A DNA stretch of 64,000 nucleotides from Paenibacillaceae bacterium GAS479 (lineage in GTDB: Bacteria; Bacillota; Bacilli; Paenibacillales; Paenibacillaceae), in assembly GCA_900105225.1 (NCBI GenBank), contig LT629764.1, positions 3,616,501 to 3,680,500 on the forward strand, given 5' to 3'. Of this stretch, positions 36,985 to 45,695 are shown one piece after another. The position numbers and the translations under genes were made by a program. Numbering within the stretch: position 1 is the first letter of the stretch; each line of letters begins with the position of its first letter. The notes under the pieces were generated by a model. That model did no database searches, was not told the DNA's origin, and was given only the letters and a program-made list of their open reading frames with translations.

Positions 36985-39651
36985 ATGATGAAAACGAGTA
37001 AATTAACCCTGGCGATGCTCGCTGCCCTAATGGCAACGGGCTCCCTTCCCGCGCTTTCTTCTTCTACAGGAGGCGCCGCCAGTGTAGCAAGCGCGGCCGA
37101 GCTGCCTCAGCCGCCGAATATCGATGGTGCATTGGCGCAGCTTTATGCTCTGCACAAAGCGCTGCTGGCCGGCGACCCGGCCGACGTGATGGATGTCGTT
37201 CGTTTCCGCGAGGAGCTCCAATCGCTCGACCCTGCAACTGAATTCCCGTTGATGGCTCCGGTGTGGGACAAAATCGATGCCAAGCTGCCAGCCTCGGAGG
37301 ATCGCGAGTTCATCAAAACTAATTTGTTCAGCATGTCACAGGATATTCTCGCTCTGCTCTACACGCCGGACAGCAAAGATCTGCAGGCGATCCGCTCCAA
37401 TGCGGATTACCGTCGTGCGCTCGTTCCGATTGTTCGTGCTGGCGGCGACAACGATCTGACGATGGACGAGATTGTCGTATTTATGTACGGGGATGGCGGC
37501 GAGCGTCGCGGCGTAGAAGGTACGATACGCGAATTCATTTCGCGGTTAAGCCAGCCTGAGCTTTTCCAACTGCTTTACGTTCCAGAAAAACGCAACGAGC
37601 TTATGCTCCGCGTACTGACCGACTTGCTCGGTCGCACGGATGAATATACGTTCAGCGCTATGCTTCACGAATACGGCATTACGAGCATGGATCTGCAGCG
37701 CACGATGATCAGTTTCCAGGAGCGGTTACAGTTGGAAAAGCCAGCCGGAACCGCGCTGCTCGTCGCTCTCATGCGCATGACGAGCAAGGAGCAGGTTCAA
37801 GTATCGGAGCGAGGTCGCCAGCATCAATACTCTCTGCTCGTAAACGGTATTGCGATCCCTTCGGTCGCGCTGACCTGGTCCAAGCTATCCGGTAGTCCAG
37901 ACATGTCCGTCAGCGGCACCGGCCTGGTCACCATCCCAGCCTCAACTTCTTCTGCAAGCGCCGTCATCCAAGCGAAGCTGCTCAATCCTTTTGGCGGACC
38001 GGAAAAAGTCATTTTCCAAAAAGAGATCACCCTAAAAGCAGAGGGTGAAGTTTCCCCGACTCCGATCCCTTCTGTGGCGCCGAGCGAAACCCCGACACCA
38101 ACACCTACCCCGGACCCGAGCACTTCACCGAGTCCGAGCCCTACCGCAACACCTGCGCCAACGGCATCTCCTGCGCCAACTCCGACTCCGAACCCTGGTG
38201 GCGGTGGAGGTTTCCCTGGGTTCCCTGGGTTCCCTGGATTCCCGGGTTTCCCGGGATTACCAACTCCGACACCAGGTAGCGGCAGCGGTTCTGGAGAAGA
38301 ACCCGGCAACACGGGCCCTGGCAGCGTAGCCCAGCAGGTGGCGGCGATTGTGCAGCAGTACATGGCCAAGCTGGAATCAATCAAGGAGCGCTACAATGCG
38401 ACGAAATCTAATTCCGAAAAGCTGAGCCTTATCCGCGAGGCGTTCAAGGCGGCGCAGGAAGCGCTCGATGCCATCGGCAAAATCAAGCTGCCGACGCCAA
38501 CGCCGCAGTCCACGGGCAATTATAGCGTCAACTGGAGCTCAGCGGACGCTGCGGATCAGTTCTCTGTCATTTCGGAGGGAGCGGCTTCGGTCAAAAACGG
38601 CCTGGCCGGTTTTGAGGGTATGGAGGCGAGCTCGCTGCGTGTGAGCGCGGAGTTTGATTTTGAGACACAGCAAGGACAGAACTGGTCGATGAACATTCCG
38701 GCCGATGTGCTTGAGGCTGCCAAAAACTCCGGTATCCAGTACATCGGACTGAATGCTGAGGGAGCGCGGGTATCCGTACCGGTCGCCGGACGCTCGGGAG
38801 AGCTGTCAATAAGCCTTTCCCGTTTGGAAGACTCGGCTGTCACTTCGACTTCTAAGCTTCCACTTGCGTCTAGAGCTTATTCCTATGAAGTTGTGCAGGC
38901 AGGACGCGAAATTATGACCTTCGGCAAGCCCGTCCGGCTGGAGCTCCCGCTTTCGGGCTCAGGAGCTATGAATGCGGACAGGCTCAGCATGATCAAAGTT
39001 CGTCCCGACAGAGCGATGGACTTCCAATCCGGAGTGGCTGGATCGGTCTACGCAGCGGATTTGCAGGATGCCAGCTCGGTGTATGCGGTTGTGGAAAATA
39101 GCGTCACGTTCAAAGATATTCCGGACTCCCATTGGGCTAGCTCCTCGATCGAAACAATGGCGGCCAAAGGCATTATGACTGGCGTAGCCGCTGGGAAATT
39201 CGAGCCTTCCCGCAATGTGACGCGGGCGGAATTCACTAAAATGCTCGTTCGCGCCTTCAATTTGGGCGGCGAGAAGGGTACGCTTTCGTTCAAGGATGTG
39301 AAGGAGTCGGATTGGTTTGCTCCTTATGTAGCGACGGCTGTTGCAAGCGGCATAACGAGCGGCAAGAGCGCGAATAGCTTCGCGCCTCAAGCAGCGATCA
39401 GCCGCCAGGAAATGGCGGCGATGATTGCTCGTGCGCTTCAACAGGCTGGTGGGTACCCAGCTGCTTTCCAGACGGAGCAAGCGCTTGCTGGATACAAGGA
39501 CAAAGCGTCAATCAACGCTGCGTTGAGACCAGCGGTGGCAGTCGCCGCGCAACTCGGCATTGTTGGCAGCGGCGGCACGCTGCAGCCGACCAAGTCAGCT
39601 TCCCGTGCAGAAGCGTCTGCGATGCTGTATCGCGCGATGAAGAAGCTTTAA
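36985..39651 (+). CDS. Surface protein with three C-terminal SLH domains and a Pro/Thr and collagen-like linker
   Basis: An 888-residue exported protein. Signal peptide about 1-38 (ending ASAAE). An alpha-helical N-terminal part (40-280) of unknown fold is followed by an Ig-like stretch (QYSLLVNGIAIPSVALTW), a Pro/Thr-rich linker (about 355-405), five GFP-type triplets (about 410-427), a helical segment and a second beta domain. Three SLH domains fill about 708-888 with TRAE, SRQE and SRAE at the binding motif; only the first has the classical TRAE. SLH domains bind pyruvylated wall polymer. GAGGTGATG precedes the ATG pair. Ends in a strong terminator. Confidence 0.9.
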   Translation: MMKTSKLTLAMLAALMATGSLPALSSSTGGAASVASAAELPQPPNIDGALAQLYALHKALLAGDPADVMDVVRFREELQSLDPATEFPLMAPVWDKIDAKLPASEDREFIKTNLFSMSQDILALLYTPDSKDLQAIRSNADYRRALVPIVRAGGDNDLTMDEIVVFMYGDGGERRGVEGTIREFISRLSQPELFQLLYVPEKRNELMLRVLTDLLGRTDEYTFSAMLHEYGITSMDLQRTMISFQERLQLEKPAGTALLVALMRMTSKEQVQVSERGRQHQYSLLVNGIAIPSVALTWSKLSGSPDMSVSGTGLVTIPASTSSASAVIQAKLLNPFGGPEKVIFQKEITLKAEGEVSPTPIPSVAPSETPTPTPTPDPSTSPSPSPTATPAPTASPAPTPTPNPGGGGGFPGFPGFPGFPGFPGLPTPTPGSGSGSGEEPGNTGPGSVAQQVAAIVQQYMAKLESIKERYNATKSNSEKLSLIREAFKAAQEALDAIGKIKLPTPTPQSTGNYSVNWSSADAADQFSVISEGAASVKNGLAGFEGMEASSLRVSAEFDFETQQGQNWSMNIPADVLEAAKNSGIQYIGLNAEGARVSVPVAGRSGELSISLSRLEDSAVTSTSKLPLASRAYSYEVVQAGREIMTFGKPVRLELPLSGSGAMNADRLSMIKVRPDRAMDFQSGVAGSVYAADLQDASSVYAVVENSVTFKDIPDSHWASSSIETMAAKGIMTGVAAGKFEPSRNVTRAEFTKMLVRAFNLGGEKGTLSFKDVKESDWFAPYVATAVASGITSGKSANSFAPQAAISRQEMAAMIARALQQAGGYPAAFQTEQALAGYKDKASINAALRPAVAVAAQLGIVGSGGTLQPTKSASRAEASAMLYRAMKKL

Positions 39652-39689
39652 GACATCAAGAAACTTTAATTGAAGCAACGAAACGGCAG

Positions 39690-39735
39690 GGCGGCTGCCC
39701 GAATGCAGATTTATCTGCTCGGGCTGCCGCTTTCT
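39690..39735 (+). terminator. Terminator after the SLH protein gene
   Basis: CGGCTGCCCGAATGCAGAT pairs with ATCTGCTCGGGCTGCCG (17 bp with small bulges), followed by CTTTCT. The weak T tract suggests partial read-through to the next three genes. Confidence 0.7.
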
Positions 39736-39765
39736 ATCATTAGGAAGCGGAAGGAGGAGGAGGGC

Positions 39766-40293
39766 TTGAAGTTCTGGAGCAAAATGACTCTTTCCGCACT
39801 GGGAGCCATCGCGGTGCTGACGGGAGTTGGCCTCTATGCGGCTGATTACGCGACCGAAAAGGCGCTATCCGGTATGTTGGCTGAACTGCCGTCCGCCTCG
39901 GAGAATGAAACCAGTAATGGAGCCACCACTGACGGCGGATCTCCCGGAAATGTCGCAGGAGAAAAATCCGACGGCCGCAAGACGGAGTCCGGCTCCGCCG
40001 TTCAGAATTCGTCTGGGAAATCCGGCGCGGAGATTTCCGAAGAGGAAGCCAAGACTGCTGCAGCGCGGCTTTCACTGGCAGAGAAGAGAGAAGCGCTTGG
40101 GATTATTGTAAAAGGCCTTGACGCTGGCGAGATCCGCGAGCTCAAAGGGCTCGCAGAAGGAGGCCTTGACGCTGGGGAGAAGCAGCAGCTCAAAACTAAG
40201 CTGCGCGAGCAGCTGGACGAAGCCGACTATGAGCGGCTGACCGAGCTGGCGCGCAAAGCCCAGGGCAGTGAAAGTGCTGCAACAAAGGAATGA
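39766..40293 (+). CDS. Membrane-anchored protein with disordered linker and charged helical domain (unrecognised)
   Basis: A 175-residue protein with a single N-terminal membrane helix (LSALGAIAVLTGVGLYAADY), a Ser/Gly/Glu-rich linker of about 65 residues and a C-terminal helical domain. The latter has an internal duplication: GLDAGEIRELKGL and GLDAGEKQQLKTKL. The start is TTG, supported by AAGGAGGAGGAGGG directly upstream; ATG six codons later is an alternative. It has the same layout as the two following genes but no cysteines. The next gene lies close behind, so it is likely part of one unit. Function unknown. Confidence 0.7.
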   Translation: MKFWSKMTLSALGAIAVLTGVGLYAADYATEKALSGMLAELPSASENETSNGATTDGGSPGNVAGEKSDGRKTESGSAVQNSSGKSGAEISEEEAKTAAARLSLAEKREALGIIVKGLDAGEIRELKGLAEGGLDAGEKQQLKTKLREQLDEADYERLTELARKAQGSESAATKE

Positions 40294-40328
40294 CATCTTT
40301 TAACACATGCGTGGAGGAGGAAAAGATT

Positions 40329-41615
40329 TTGAAGGATCAGACTCGAACAAGCAAAGCGGCATTGCTCGTACTAGCAGCAATGCTATCTGTACCTGCAGCG
40401 GGAGGAGTAGCTTCAGCGGAGACTGGCAAAAAGCCGGAATTCGCATTCTCAGCAGCAAAAGGAGCAGCGTCAAAACCAGCAGTTTTCGCCTCGACTACGT
40501 CAGGCAAGTCGGCTGGCACCTCTGTGTCTGCTAAGCCAGTAAACGCAATAACCGCCTCTGCCTCGATCATCATCGAAGGCAAGGTGCTTGGACTCGACAA
40601 AGGGACCTCGGTATTTCTGCATCAGGGAAGAGCTTACTTGCCGCTAAGAGCAGCGGCGGAAGCACTCGGACTGCATGCGGTATGGGAGAACAAATATAAA
40701 ACACTGTCGCTATGGGAGCCTGAGGCAGCGCAGCGTGAAGCTTTGGCTGCGAAGCTGGCGAATCGCTTGAAGAACAGCGGACTTTCCTCCAATGGCGGAG
40801 CGAAGCTGGGGCTGATTCCTACACCGGTCAAGTTTTTCATGAAGGGGAAAGAAGTAGTGCTGCCTTCCGGTCAGCAAGTGTTTACCGCATCTGGAACGCT
40901 ATATGTGCCGCTGCGCTTCGCGGCTGAGCTAACCGGAGCCACAGTGCAATGGGATGCCAAAAAAGCGAAAATTGTAATTGAAGGGGCAGTGTCTGCCGGT
41001 AGCGGGGCTGGCGGTGAGAGCGGCCTGAGCGGCGGCGGAGAAGCCGGAAATGGCGGCGGTTCCGGCGGCTCAGGAGGCGACAAGAACGAAGGCCAACCGA
41101 CTCCAGCACCAAGCACGCCGCCTGCTTCGGGCGGTGTTGGCACGCCGCCGGGAGGCGGTCTGCCGCAACTGCCGGGACCAGTTAATCCACCTACACCAGC
41201 TCCACCTGGATCGGTTTCACCTACACCAGCACCACAACCACCAACGGCACCGCCGACTGCTCCAACACCGACGCCAATACCACCAACTCCAGTAGGACCA
41301 ACGGAGGAAAAGATTCATCAGCAGGCGCGCGAAGCTGCTGATGCGCTGCGCAACAAGTGTCGGCAGGAACTCGTAGCGTTGGCGCTTACTTATACGGCAG
41401 CCACTACGGATGCACAAAAAGCAAAAGCTAGGCAAGAAGGAAGTGCGGTGTTTGCTTCTTGCAATGCTTCCTTCGAGCGCATCATGAGCGATACGAAGCA
41501 GCAGCTCGAGGCTGGAGGGTATCCCATCACAAAGCTGGATGTTTACCGTACCGAATACGAGAGAGAGCTGGCGGAAGGCAAAGCCATGCTTGAGGGACTG
41601 CTTGGCAAAGGTTAA
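40329..41615 (+). CDS. Exported protein with copper-amine-oxidase-like N domains and a C-terminal two-Cys helical domain
   Basis: A 428-residue secreted protein. Signal peptide ends at about GGVASA. Two copies of the copper amine oxidase N-terminal-like fold are visible, GRAYLPLRAAAEALGLHAVW and GTLYVPLRFAAELTGATVQW, a wall-associated module common in Paenibacillus. A Gly-rich then Pro/Thr-rich linker (about 220-330) follows. The last 100 residues are helical with two cysteines (LRNKC, 33 residues, C then NASF) and resemble the end of the next protein. TTG is the likely start: GGAGGAGG lies upstream. Function unknown; a surface or wall-binding role is inferred. Confidence 0.82.
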   Translation: MKDQTRTSKAALLVLAAMLSVPAAGGVASAETGKKPEFAFSAAKGAASKPAVFASTTSGKSAGTSVSAKPVNAITASASIIIEGKVLGLDKGTSVFLHQGRAYLPLRAAAEALGLHAVWENKYKTLSLWEPEAAQREALAAKLANRLKNSGLSSNGGAKLGLIPTPVKFFMKGKEVVLPSGQQVFTASGTLYVPLRFAAELTGATVQWDAKKAKIVIEGAVSAGSGAGGESGLSGGGEAGNGGGSGGSGGDKNEGQPTPAPSTPPASGGVGTPPGGGLPQLPGPVNPPTPAPPGSVSPTPAPQPPTAPPTAPTPTPIPPTPVGPTEEKIHQQAREAADALRNKCRQELVALALTYTAATTDAQKAKARQEGSAVFASCNASFERIMSDTKQQLEAGGYPITKLDVYRTEYERELAEGKAMLEGLLGKG

Positions 41616-41651
41616 TGCCGGAGAGAGCAGGTGCAGGATAAGGAGGGCATC

Positions 41652-42509
41652 ATGAGCGATCGAATCAAACGGAGAAAAAAGTCTGGCAGCCTCAAGCGAC
41701 GGCTGTTCCGTCAGGGTTGGCGGAAACCGTTGTTGGTGCTGCTTATGGCTGGCGCTCTTGTACCAGCTGGGCTCGGGTACTTGCACCATAGGGAGCGGGT
41801 GGCTGGAACGACGGATACCGCTATCGGCGTTTTGCCTGAGCCAACCAACATGTCAGTCAACATCTCAACGGACAAGCCAACTGGCGAATCCTCCGTCAAT
41901 GCTGGTGATGAAAGTGATAACGTTGCTGGTGGGCCCGCAAAAGACGGATCGCCAGACACAGCAACAGGAGGTTCACAGACGGATACTGATTCTCGGCCGT
42001 CAGGAAGTCCAGGCTCAGCAAAATCTGAAGAGAAAGCAACCGGGACGGCTACGACGACGCCTACAACGACGCCAGCTAACCCAAAGGGCAGGGATGTCGG
42101 TTCGTCTGCAACAGACCAGCCAACCGGAACTACTGATAGCAAGTCAGATGATAACAGCGGGGCGGATACGGTTGAAGGATATGAGCGCCGCTTGGAATCT
42201 GTGCAAGAGCAATGCGTTCGTGATGCTGCAGTCGTGCTGAAACAGGGCGAGACGCGGATGAATGAAGCGCGGCGAGGAGAGCTATCGGAGGATAGCCTCA
42301 AGCAGGTGGGAGCGGAGCTTTCAAAGGGGATGGAAAATGCGGAAGCCGGCTGCAAAGGCAGCTTCGACAACTTGCTGGCCGAGGCGGAGAAGGCGGATAT
42401 TCCCGCGAGCGATCGCGAGAATTGGCAGCTCAGCTATGAGCAATCGCGAGATGCTCTTCGCGCAAAGCTCACGGAACAGCTCCAGACGCTCGCTTCAGCA
42501 GGGGGCTGA
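41652..42509 (+). CDS. Membrane-anchored protein with Ser/Thr-rich linker and C-terminal two-Cys domain (unrecognised)
   Basis: A 285-residue protein with a very basic N-terminus (RIKRRKKSGSLKRRLFRQGW), one membrane helix (LLVLLMAGALVPAGLGYL), a 120-residue Ser/Thr/Asp/Gly linker and a helical C-terminal domain (about 175-285). That domain aligns with the preceding gene's: VQEQC and CKGSFDNLL, then IPASDRENWQLSYEQSRDAL against YPITKLDVYRTEYERELAEG. AAGGAGGGC lies before ATG. The gene lies 36 bases after its neighbour, so they are probably one operon and the products may interact outside the cell. Confidence 0.72.
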   Translation: MSDRIKRRKKSGSLKRRLFRQGWRKPLLVLLMAGALVPAGLGYLHHRERVAGTTDTAIGVLPEPTNMSVNISTDKPTGESSVNAGDESDNVAGGPAKDGSPDTATGGSQTDTDSRPSGSPGSAKSEEKATGTATTTPTTTPANPKGRDVGSSATDQPTGTTDSKSDDNSGADTVEGYERRLESVQEQCVRDAAVVLKQGETRMNEARRGELSEDSLKQVGAELSKGMENAEAGCKGSFDNLLAEAEKADIPASDRENWQLSYEQSRDALRAKLTEQLQTLASAGG

Positions 42510-42577
42510 TGATGTTTTGTCCTTCATAATGAAAGTTGGTTCAATTTAGCATTGCTCCGGACAACCCGGACAACAAA

Positions 42578-42613
42578 AAAACCGGTAATGGCCCCATCAG
42601 CCATTGCCGGTTT
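42578..42613 (-). terminator. Terminator overlapping the end of the XRE gene
   Basis: On the minus strand AAACCGGCAATGGC, a 7-base loop and GCCATTACCGGTTTTTTTG. The upstream arm encodes the last residues of the regulator and the stop codon lies in the loop. Confidence 0.85.
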
Positions 42614-42962
42614 CGTCATTGCGGACTACTCTTTCTCTTACGACGCGCTCCAATAGTAAACGAATGAGTTCGACATCCTCTACTTCGAGTGGAATGCCGT
42701 CCCAGTGCAGTTGCTGAAGGTTTAGCCATTCCCTGGCGTTGCTGCTAGGCTCAACGGGCTCGGCATACTCGGTCAGGCCGAGCAAATAGTCCGATGTTGT
42801 ATTCAGCCTGCGGGCAATCGTCTGGATGGATTCCAGAGTGGGTTGGCGGTATCCCGACTCATAGCCGGCGTAAGTGCTTTTAGCAACTCCTACAAAATCG
42901 GCTACTTCCTGCATGGTGAGCTTTCTTTTTTTGCGCAGCGCTTTGAGTCGTTTCGCGAACAT
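42597..42962 (-). CDS. XRE family transcriptional regulator
   Basis: A 121-residue DNA-binding protein. The HTH_3 domain fills about residues 5-62: RLKALRKKRKLTMQEVADFV, the recognition helix around KSTYAGYESGYRQP, then TLESIQTIARRLNTTSDYLLG. The C-terminal half is acidic and may form a dimer or sense a ligand. AGGAGG lies upstream of ATG. On its own side an AT-rich upstream region contains TATAAT (minus strand 43074-43069). It may control itself or the divergent HNH gene. Target unknown. Confidence 0.9.
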   Translation of the reverse strand: MFAKRLKALRKKRKLTMQEVADFVGVAKSTYAGYESGYRQPTLESIQTIARRLNTTSDYLLGLTEYAEPVEPSSNAREWLNLQQLHWDGIPLEVEDVELIRLLLERVVRERVVRNDETGNG

Positions 42963-43336
42963 CCCTCACCGTCCTCCTGCGGACATAGACACCCTGAGCC
43001 TGTCCGGAGTTTACCAGGAGCGGGACCATGTCGACAAAAAATATTGATATATGTATTTTACTAACCATATTATAGCATGGGCCTTAGCAAGTTGCACCCT
43101 CAAATATAGGACGATAGTAGCAGAATTTCATGACTATAGTCGCTGCTTATTTCCACAGGATAATATTGTAAGGGAAAATATTCCAACAAGGTAATGGATA
43201 CAATCCCACAGCTTCCATTTTGGGCAGTGCTTGGCTCCTAGTCATACCTATTTGAATCTGTTTGGCATATTTAACGACTGGCACTGTTTATGGTATGCTT
43301 TGGGGAGAACATTCGGCGAACGGAGCGTACTCATTC
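42963..43336. promoter_or_regulatory. Divergent control region between the XRE and HNH genes
   Basis: About 375 bases, AT-rich in the middle, with a TATAAT on the minus strand (43074-43069) that may serve the XRE gene. I saw no other gene. The frame of the HNH gene is open through 43262 but lacks a ribosome site there. Confidence 0.45.
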
Positions 43337-44194
43337 ATGGATACCAAACAATGCGCCGTATGCGGCCGCGACAAACCAGAGGGAGCATTTCCTAAGCGCA
43401 CCGGTCGCAAAGGGCGCAGGGGCACATGTCGAGCTTGCCAACGTCGAAGAAAGAGGGATTCTGGCGATGGCGGAGTAGAAGTTCACCTGCAGCCTTCACC
43501 GGCTACGCGCCGGGCTGCAACGCGGCCGGTGGCCATAACGCCGCAGTTGACCGCTTCCCAGCCGGAAGGTCGGCCTCAGGTTCCGCCGCTTACGCCAGCC
43601 CTCGTTTCGGCCCATGTTAGGGAGAGAACGGATGAGCTTCCAGTTGCCTCGGCCGAGCAGCATTCTCGTGAAGATATGGATGGGGCTTGTAATGAGGAGA
43701 CGGGGCCAGCTAAGCGCAAGCGTAAGCGCCGACGCCGTCGCAAATCCCGCAAGGTTTCCCTCGTGGGGCATTCCCATACGCCCGGTACTAGGCTTCCTTT
43801 TAAACCGATCAAGCCGTTTAAGGGGTTATTTACTTATGACCCGTCGGTGCTTAATGATCGTGGCACAGGCATGATTCAGCTAAGGGGTCGCCGAGAGAGC
43901 GGTAAACGCTGGCACACGGAGATCGAACGCGATATTGCGATACGTATGGTTCAAGAGGGTGCAGCCGGCATTCTTCATCCGCGGCTTATTCATAAGCTGT
44001 ATACCAAGAGCGATTTCCGGCTGCTGATCTTGCAGCGTGACAATTACATCTGCCATTATTGCGGCCGTTTTGGCGATACGATCGACCATGTGTTCCCTAA
44101 ATCCAAGGGAGGACTGAGCACGCCCGCGAACTGTGTATGTGCGTGCTCGGCCTGCAATCTCAAAAAGGCGGATACGTTGCCAGACTATCTATAA
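43337..44194 (+). CDS. HNH endonuclease with N-terminal zinc finger
   Basis: A 285-residue protein. The N-terminus forms a four-Cys zinc finger (CAVCGRDKPEGAFPKR then CRAC). A 95-residue low-complexity middle region includes a strongly basic block (KRKRKRRRRRKSRK, about 138-151). The C-terminal HNH domain is canonical: RDNYICHYCGRFGDTIDHVF, PKSKGG, then N, CACSACNLKKAD. Such proteins cut or nick DNA; the basic block would aid DNA binding. The start is uncertain: ATG here has only CGGAG upstream, and an earlier ATG (43295) is possible. Whether it is phage-derived, defence-related or domestic cannot be told. Confidence 0.85.
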   Translation: MDTKQCAVCGRDKPEGAFPKRTGRKGRRGTCRACQRRRKRDSGDGGVEVHLQPSPATRRAATRPVAITPQLTASQPEGRPQVPPLTPALVSAHVRERTDELPVASAEQHSREDMDGACNEETGPAKRKRKRRRRRKSRKVSLVGHSHTPGTRLPFKPIKPFKGLFTYDPSVLNDRGTGMIQLRGRRESGKRWHTEIERDIAIRMVQEGAAGILHPRLIHKLYTKSDFRLLILQRDNYICHYCGRFGDTIDHVFPKSKGGLSTPANCVCACSACNLKKADTLPDYL

Positions 44195-44223
44195 GCGCCA
44201 GGTTGTTTGCCTGGCTTTACCTT

Positions 44224-44247
44224 AAGCCGGATGATTCCGGCTTTTTT
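44224..44247 (+). terminator. Rho-independent terminator after the HNH gene
   Basis: AGCCGGA, loop TGAT, TCCGGCT and six T. A second small stem, GCCAGG/CCTGGC, precedes it. Confidence 0.85.
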
Positions 44248-44551
44248 ACGTTATTCAGAACATTTTAGGAGAGCTTAGAGGCTGTTTAGCAGACATTTTT
44301 CCACTTGGAGGACTGACAAAGCCGCCCTATGAGAGATTTCTCATGCTGCTTAAGACTCGCTTCACAATCCGCGCCGTCACTGTTTATTTATGGTTAAGCG
44401 TTTCTCATTTTTGCTTTGGACCCTTGCAGTACCATAATATTCTTACCTTTTTCGCTCAATTGTCATGCTAGGATAGTTTCAAGGCCGGCTTGTACGGCAT
44501 CATCAACTTGCTTCTTCGCCAAGGCGGAGAATAACAGGAGGAGAAATTAAA
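44248..44551 (+). promoter_or_regulatory. Upstream region of the CAP protein gene
   Basis: About 300 bases without a gene. TTGCTT (44411-44416) and TAATAT (44435-44440), 18 bases apart, are a plausible sigma-A promoter. I see no riboswitch consensus. Confidence 0.45.
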
Positions 44552-45397
44552 TTGAATAATAAGAAACGTACAACATTGTCTCTTGCACTTGCTGTAGGCG
44601 TAGCCTTTTCGGGAACGGCGGCAGTTGGAACTGCCAGCGCGGAAGCCCCTTCGGAAAAAGCTGTTTCCAAGCTTCAACAGCAATTTTATAACGTCTATGG
44701 CGTAAACTTCGAGGAAGTGCTGAATAAACTGAAGCAGAACAGCTTCAATTGGTCCGGCGGTTTCATCATCATTAAGCCGTTGCCAACAGCAAAACCTACA
44801 CAAAAGCCAGAAGCAACTCCAAAGCCGACGACGAAACCAACAACATCGCCGAAGCCAACTGCAGCTCCAACAGCAAAACCAAAACCAACTGCAGCTCCAA
44901 CGGCAACGCCAAAACCAACTGCAGCTCCAACAGCAACGCCAAAACCAACCGCAGCTCCAACCGCAACACCGAAGCCAACAGCAACTCCAGCTCCTACGGC
45001 GGCACCTGGAGGCGGACAGGGGGAGAGCAGCACGGCCTTCGCTCAGCAGGTTGTCAGCATCGTTAACCAAGAGCGTGCAAAGCAAGGTCTTGGTGCGCTA
45101 GCCAGTGATGCTGCTCTGTCCAAAGTAGCTATGGACAAAGCTAAGGACATGTATGTAAACAACTACTTCTCCCATACTTCGCCTACGTACGGTTCGCCGT
45201 TCGACATGATGGCAGCTAATGGAATCAAGTACAACACTGCAGGTGAGAACATCGCTAAAGGTCAACGTACTCCTGAAGAGGTTATGAAGGCCTGGATGGA
45301 AAGCCCTGGACACAAGGCCAACATCATGAAGAGCAGCTATACGAGTATCGGAGTTGCTTACCACAACGGCGTCTGGGTTCAAATGTTTAAAGGTTAA
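44552..45397 (+). CDS. Secreted CAP (SCP-like) domain protein with Pro/Thr repeats (YkwD type)
   Basis: A 281-residue exported protein. Signal peptide ends near GTASAE. A short helical region precedes a Lys/Pro/Thr/Ala repeat linker built on the 10-residue unit KPTAAPTATP (about residues 78-152). The CAP domain (about 160-281) keeps its histidines and glutamate: YFSHTSPTYGSPFDMM, AGENIAKGQ and AWMESPGHKANIM. Members are found in spores and cell walls; their activity is unclear. The start is TTG, with AGGAGGAG in the right place. A strong terminator follows. Confidence 0.92.
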   Translation: MNNKKRTTLSLALAVGVAFSGTAAVGTASAEAPSEKAVSKLQQQFYNVYGVNFEEVLNKLKQNSFNWSGGFIIIKPLPTAKPTQKPEATPKPTTKPTTSPKPTAAPTAKPKPTAAPTATPKPTAAPTATPKPTAAPTATPKPTATPAPTAAPGGGQGESSTAFAQQVVSIVNQERAKQGLGALASDAALSKVAMDKAKDMYVNNYFSHTSPTYGSPFDMMAANGIKYNTAGENIAKGQRTPEEVMKAWMESPGHKANIMKSSYTSIGVAYHNGVWVQMFKG

Positions 45398-45414
45398 TGC
45401 CCTTATAATCATCT

Positions 45415-45444
45415 GCTTGCCGGCGCTGCCGGCAAGCTTTTTTT
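45415..45444 (+). terminator. Rho-independent terminator after the CAP gene
   Basis: GCTTGCCGGC, three-base loop and GCCGGCAAGC, followed by seven T. Confidence 0.9.
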
Positions 45445-45695
45445 ATTTAGAAAACGCGATTAGAATTTTTTCATACTACTTACAGCCGCGTTTCGAGTAA
45501 AGTCGCATAACCCTTGCCAGGCTTAACATAACCGCTATAAAGCAAAAATGAGAGCCTTTCATAAAGTCTTTCTGGTGTTTTTTGGATGTCCAATTGCCGC
45601 TGAGCCTGTGTTATTCTGGCACCTGTAGCAATCATGCCGATACCAACAACACGAGCTTTGCTCAAACAGCAAAGCAACCAGGAGGAACCAAACTG

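Noticed and set aside
38045-38384. Collagen-like and Pro-rich frames on other strands of the SLH linker
   Set aside because: Repeat-driven open frames opposite a clear coding linker.
45480-45677. 65-codon minus-strand frame (ERLYERLSFLLYSGYVKPGKG) before the LysM-3D gene
   Set aside because: Protein-like in part, but no start codon with a ribosome site and it occupies the upstream region of the next gene; perhaps a remnant, not supported as a gene.
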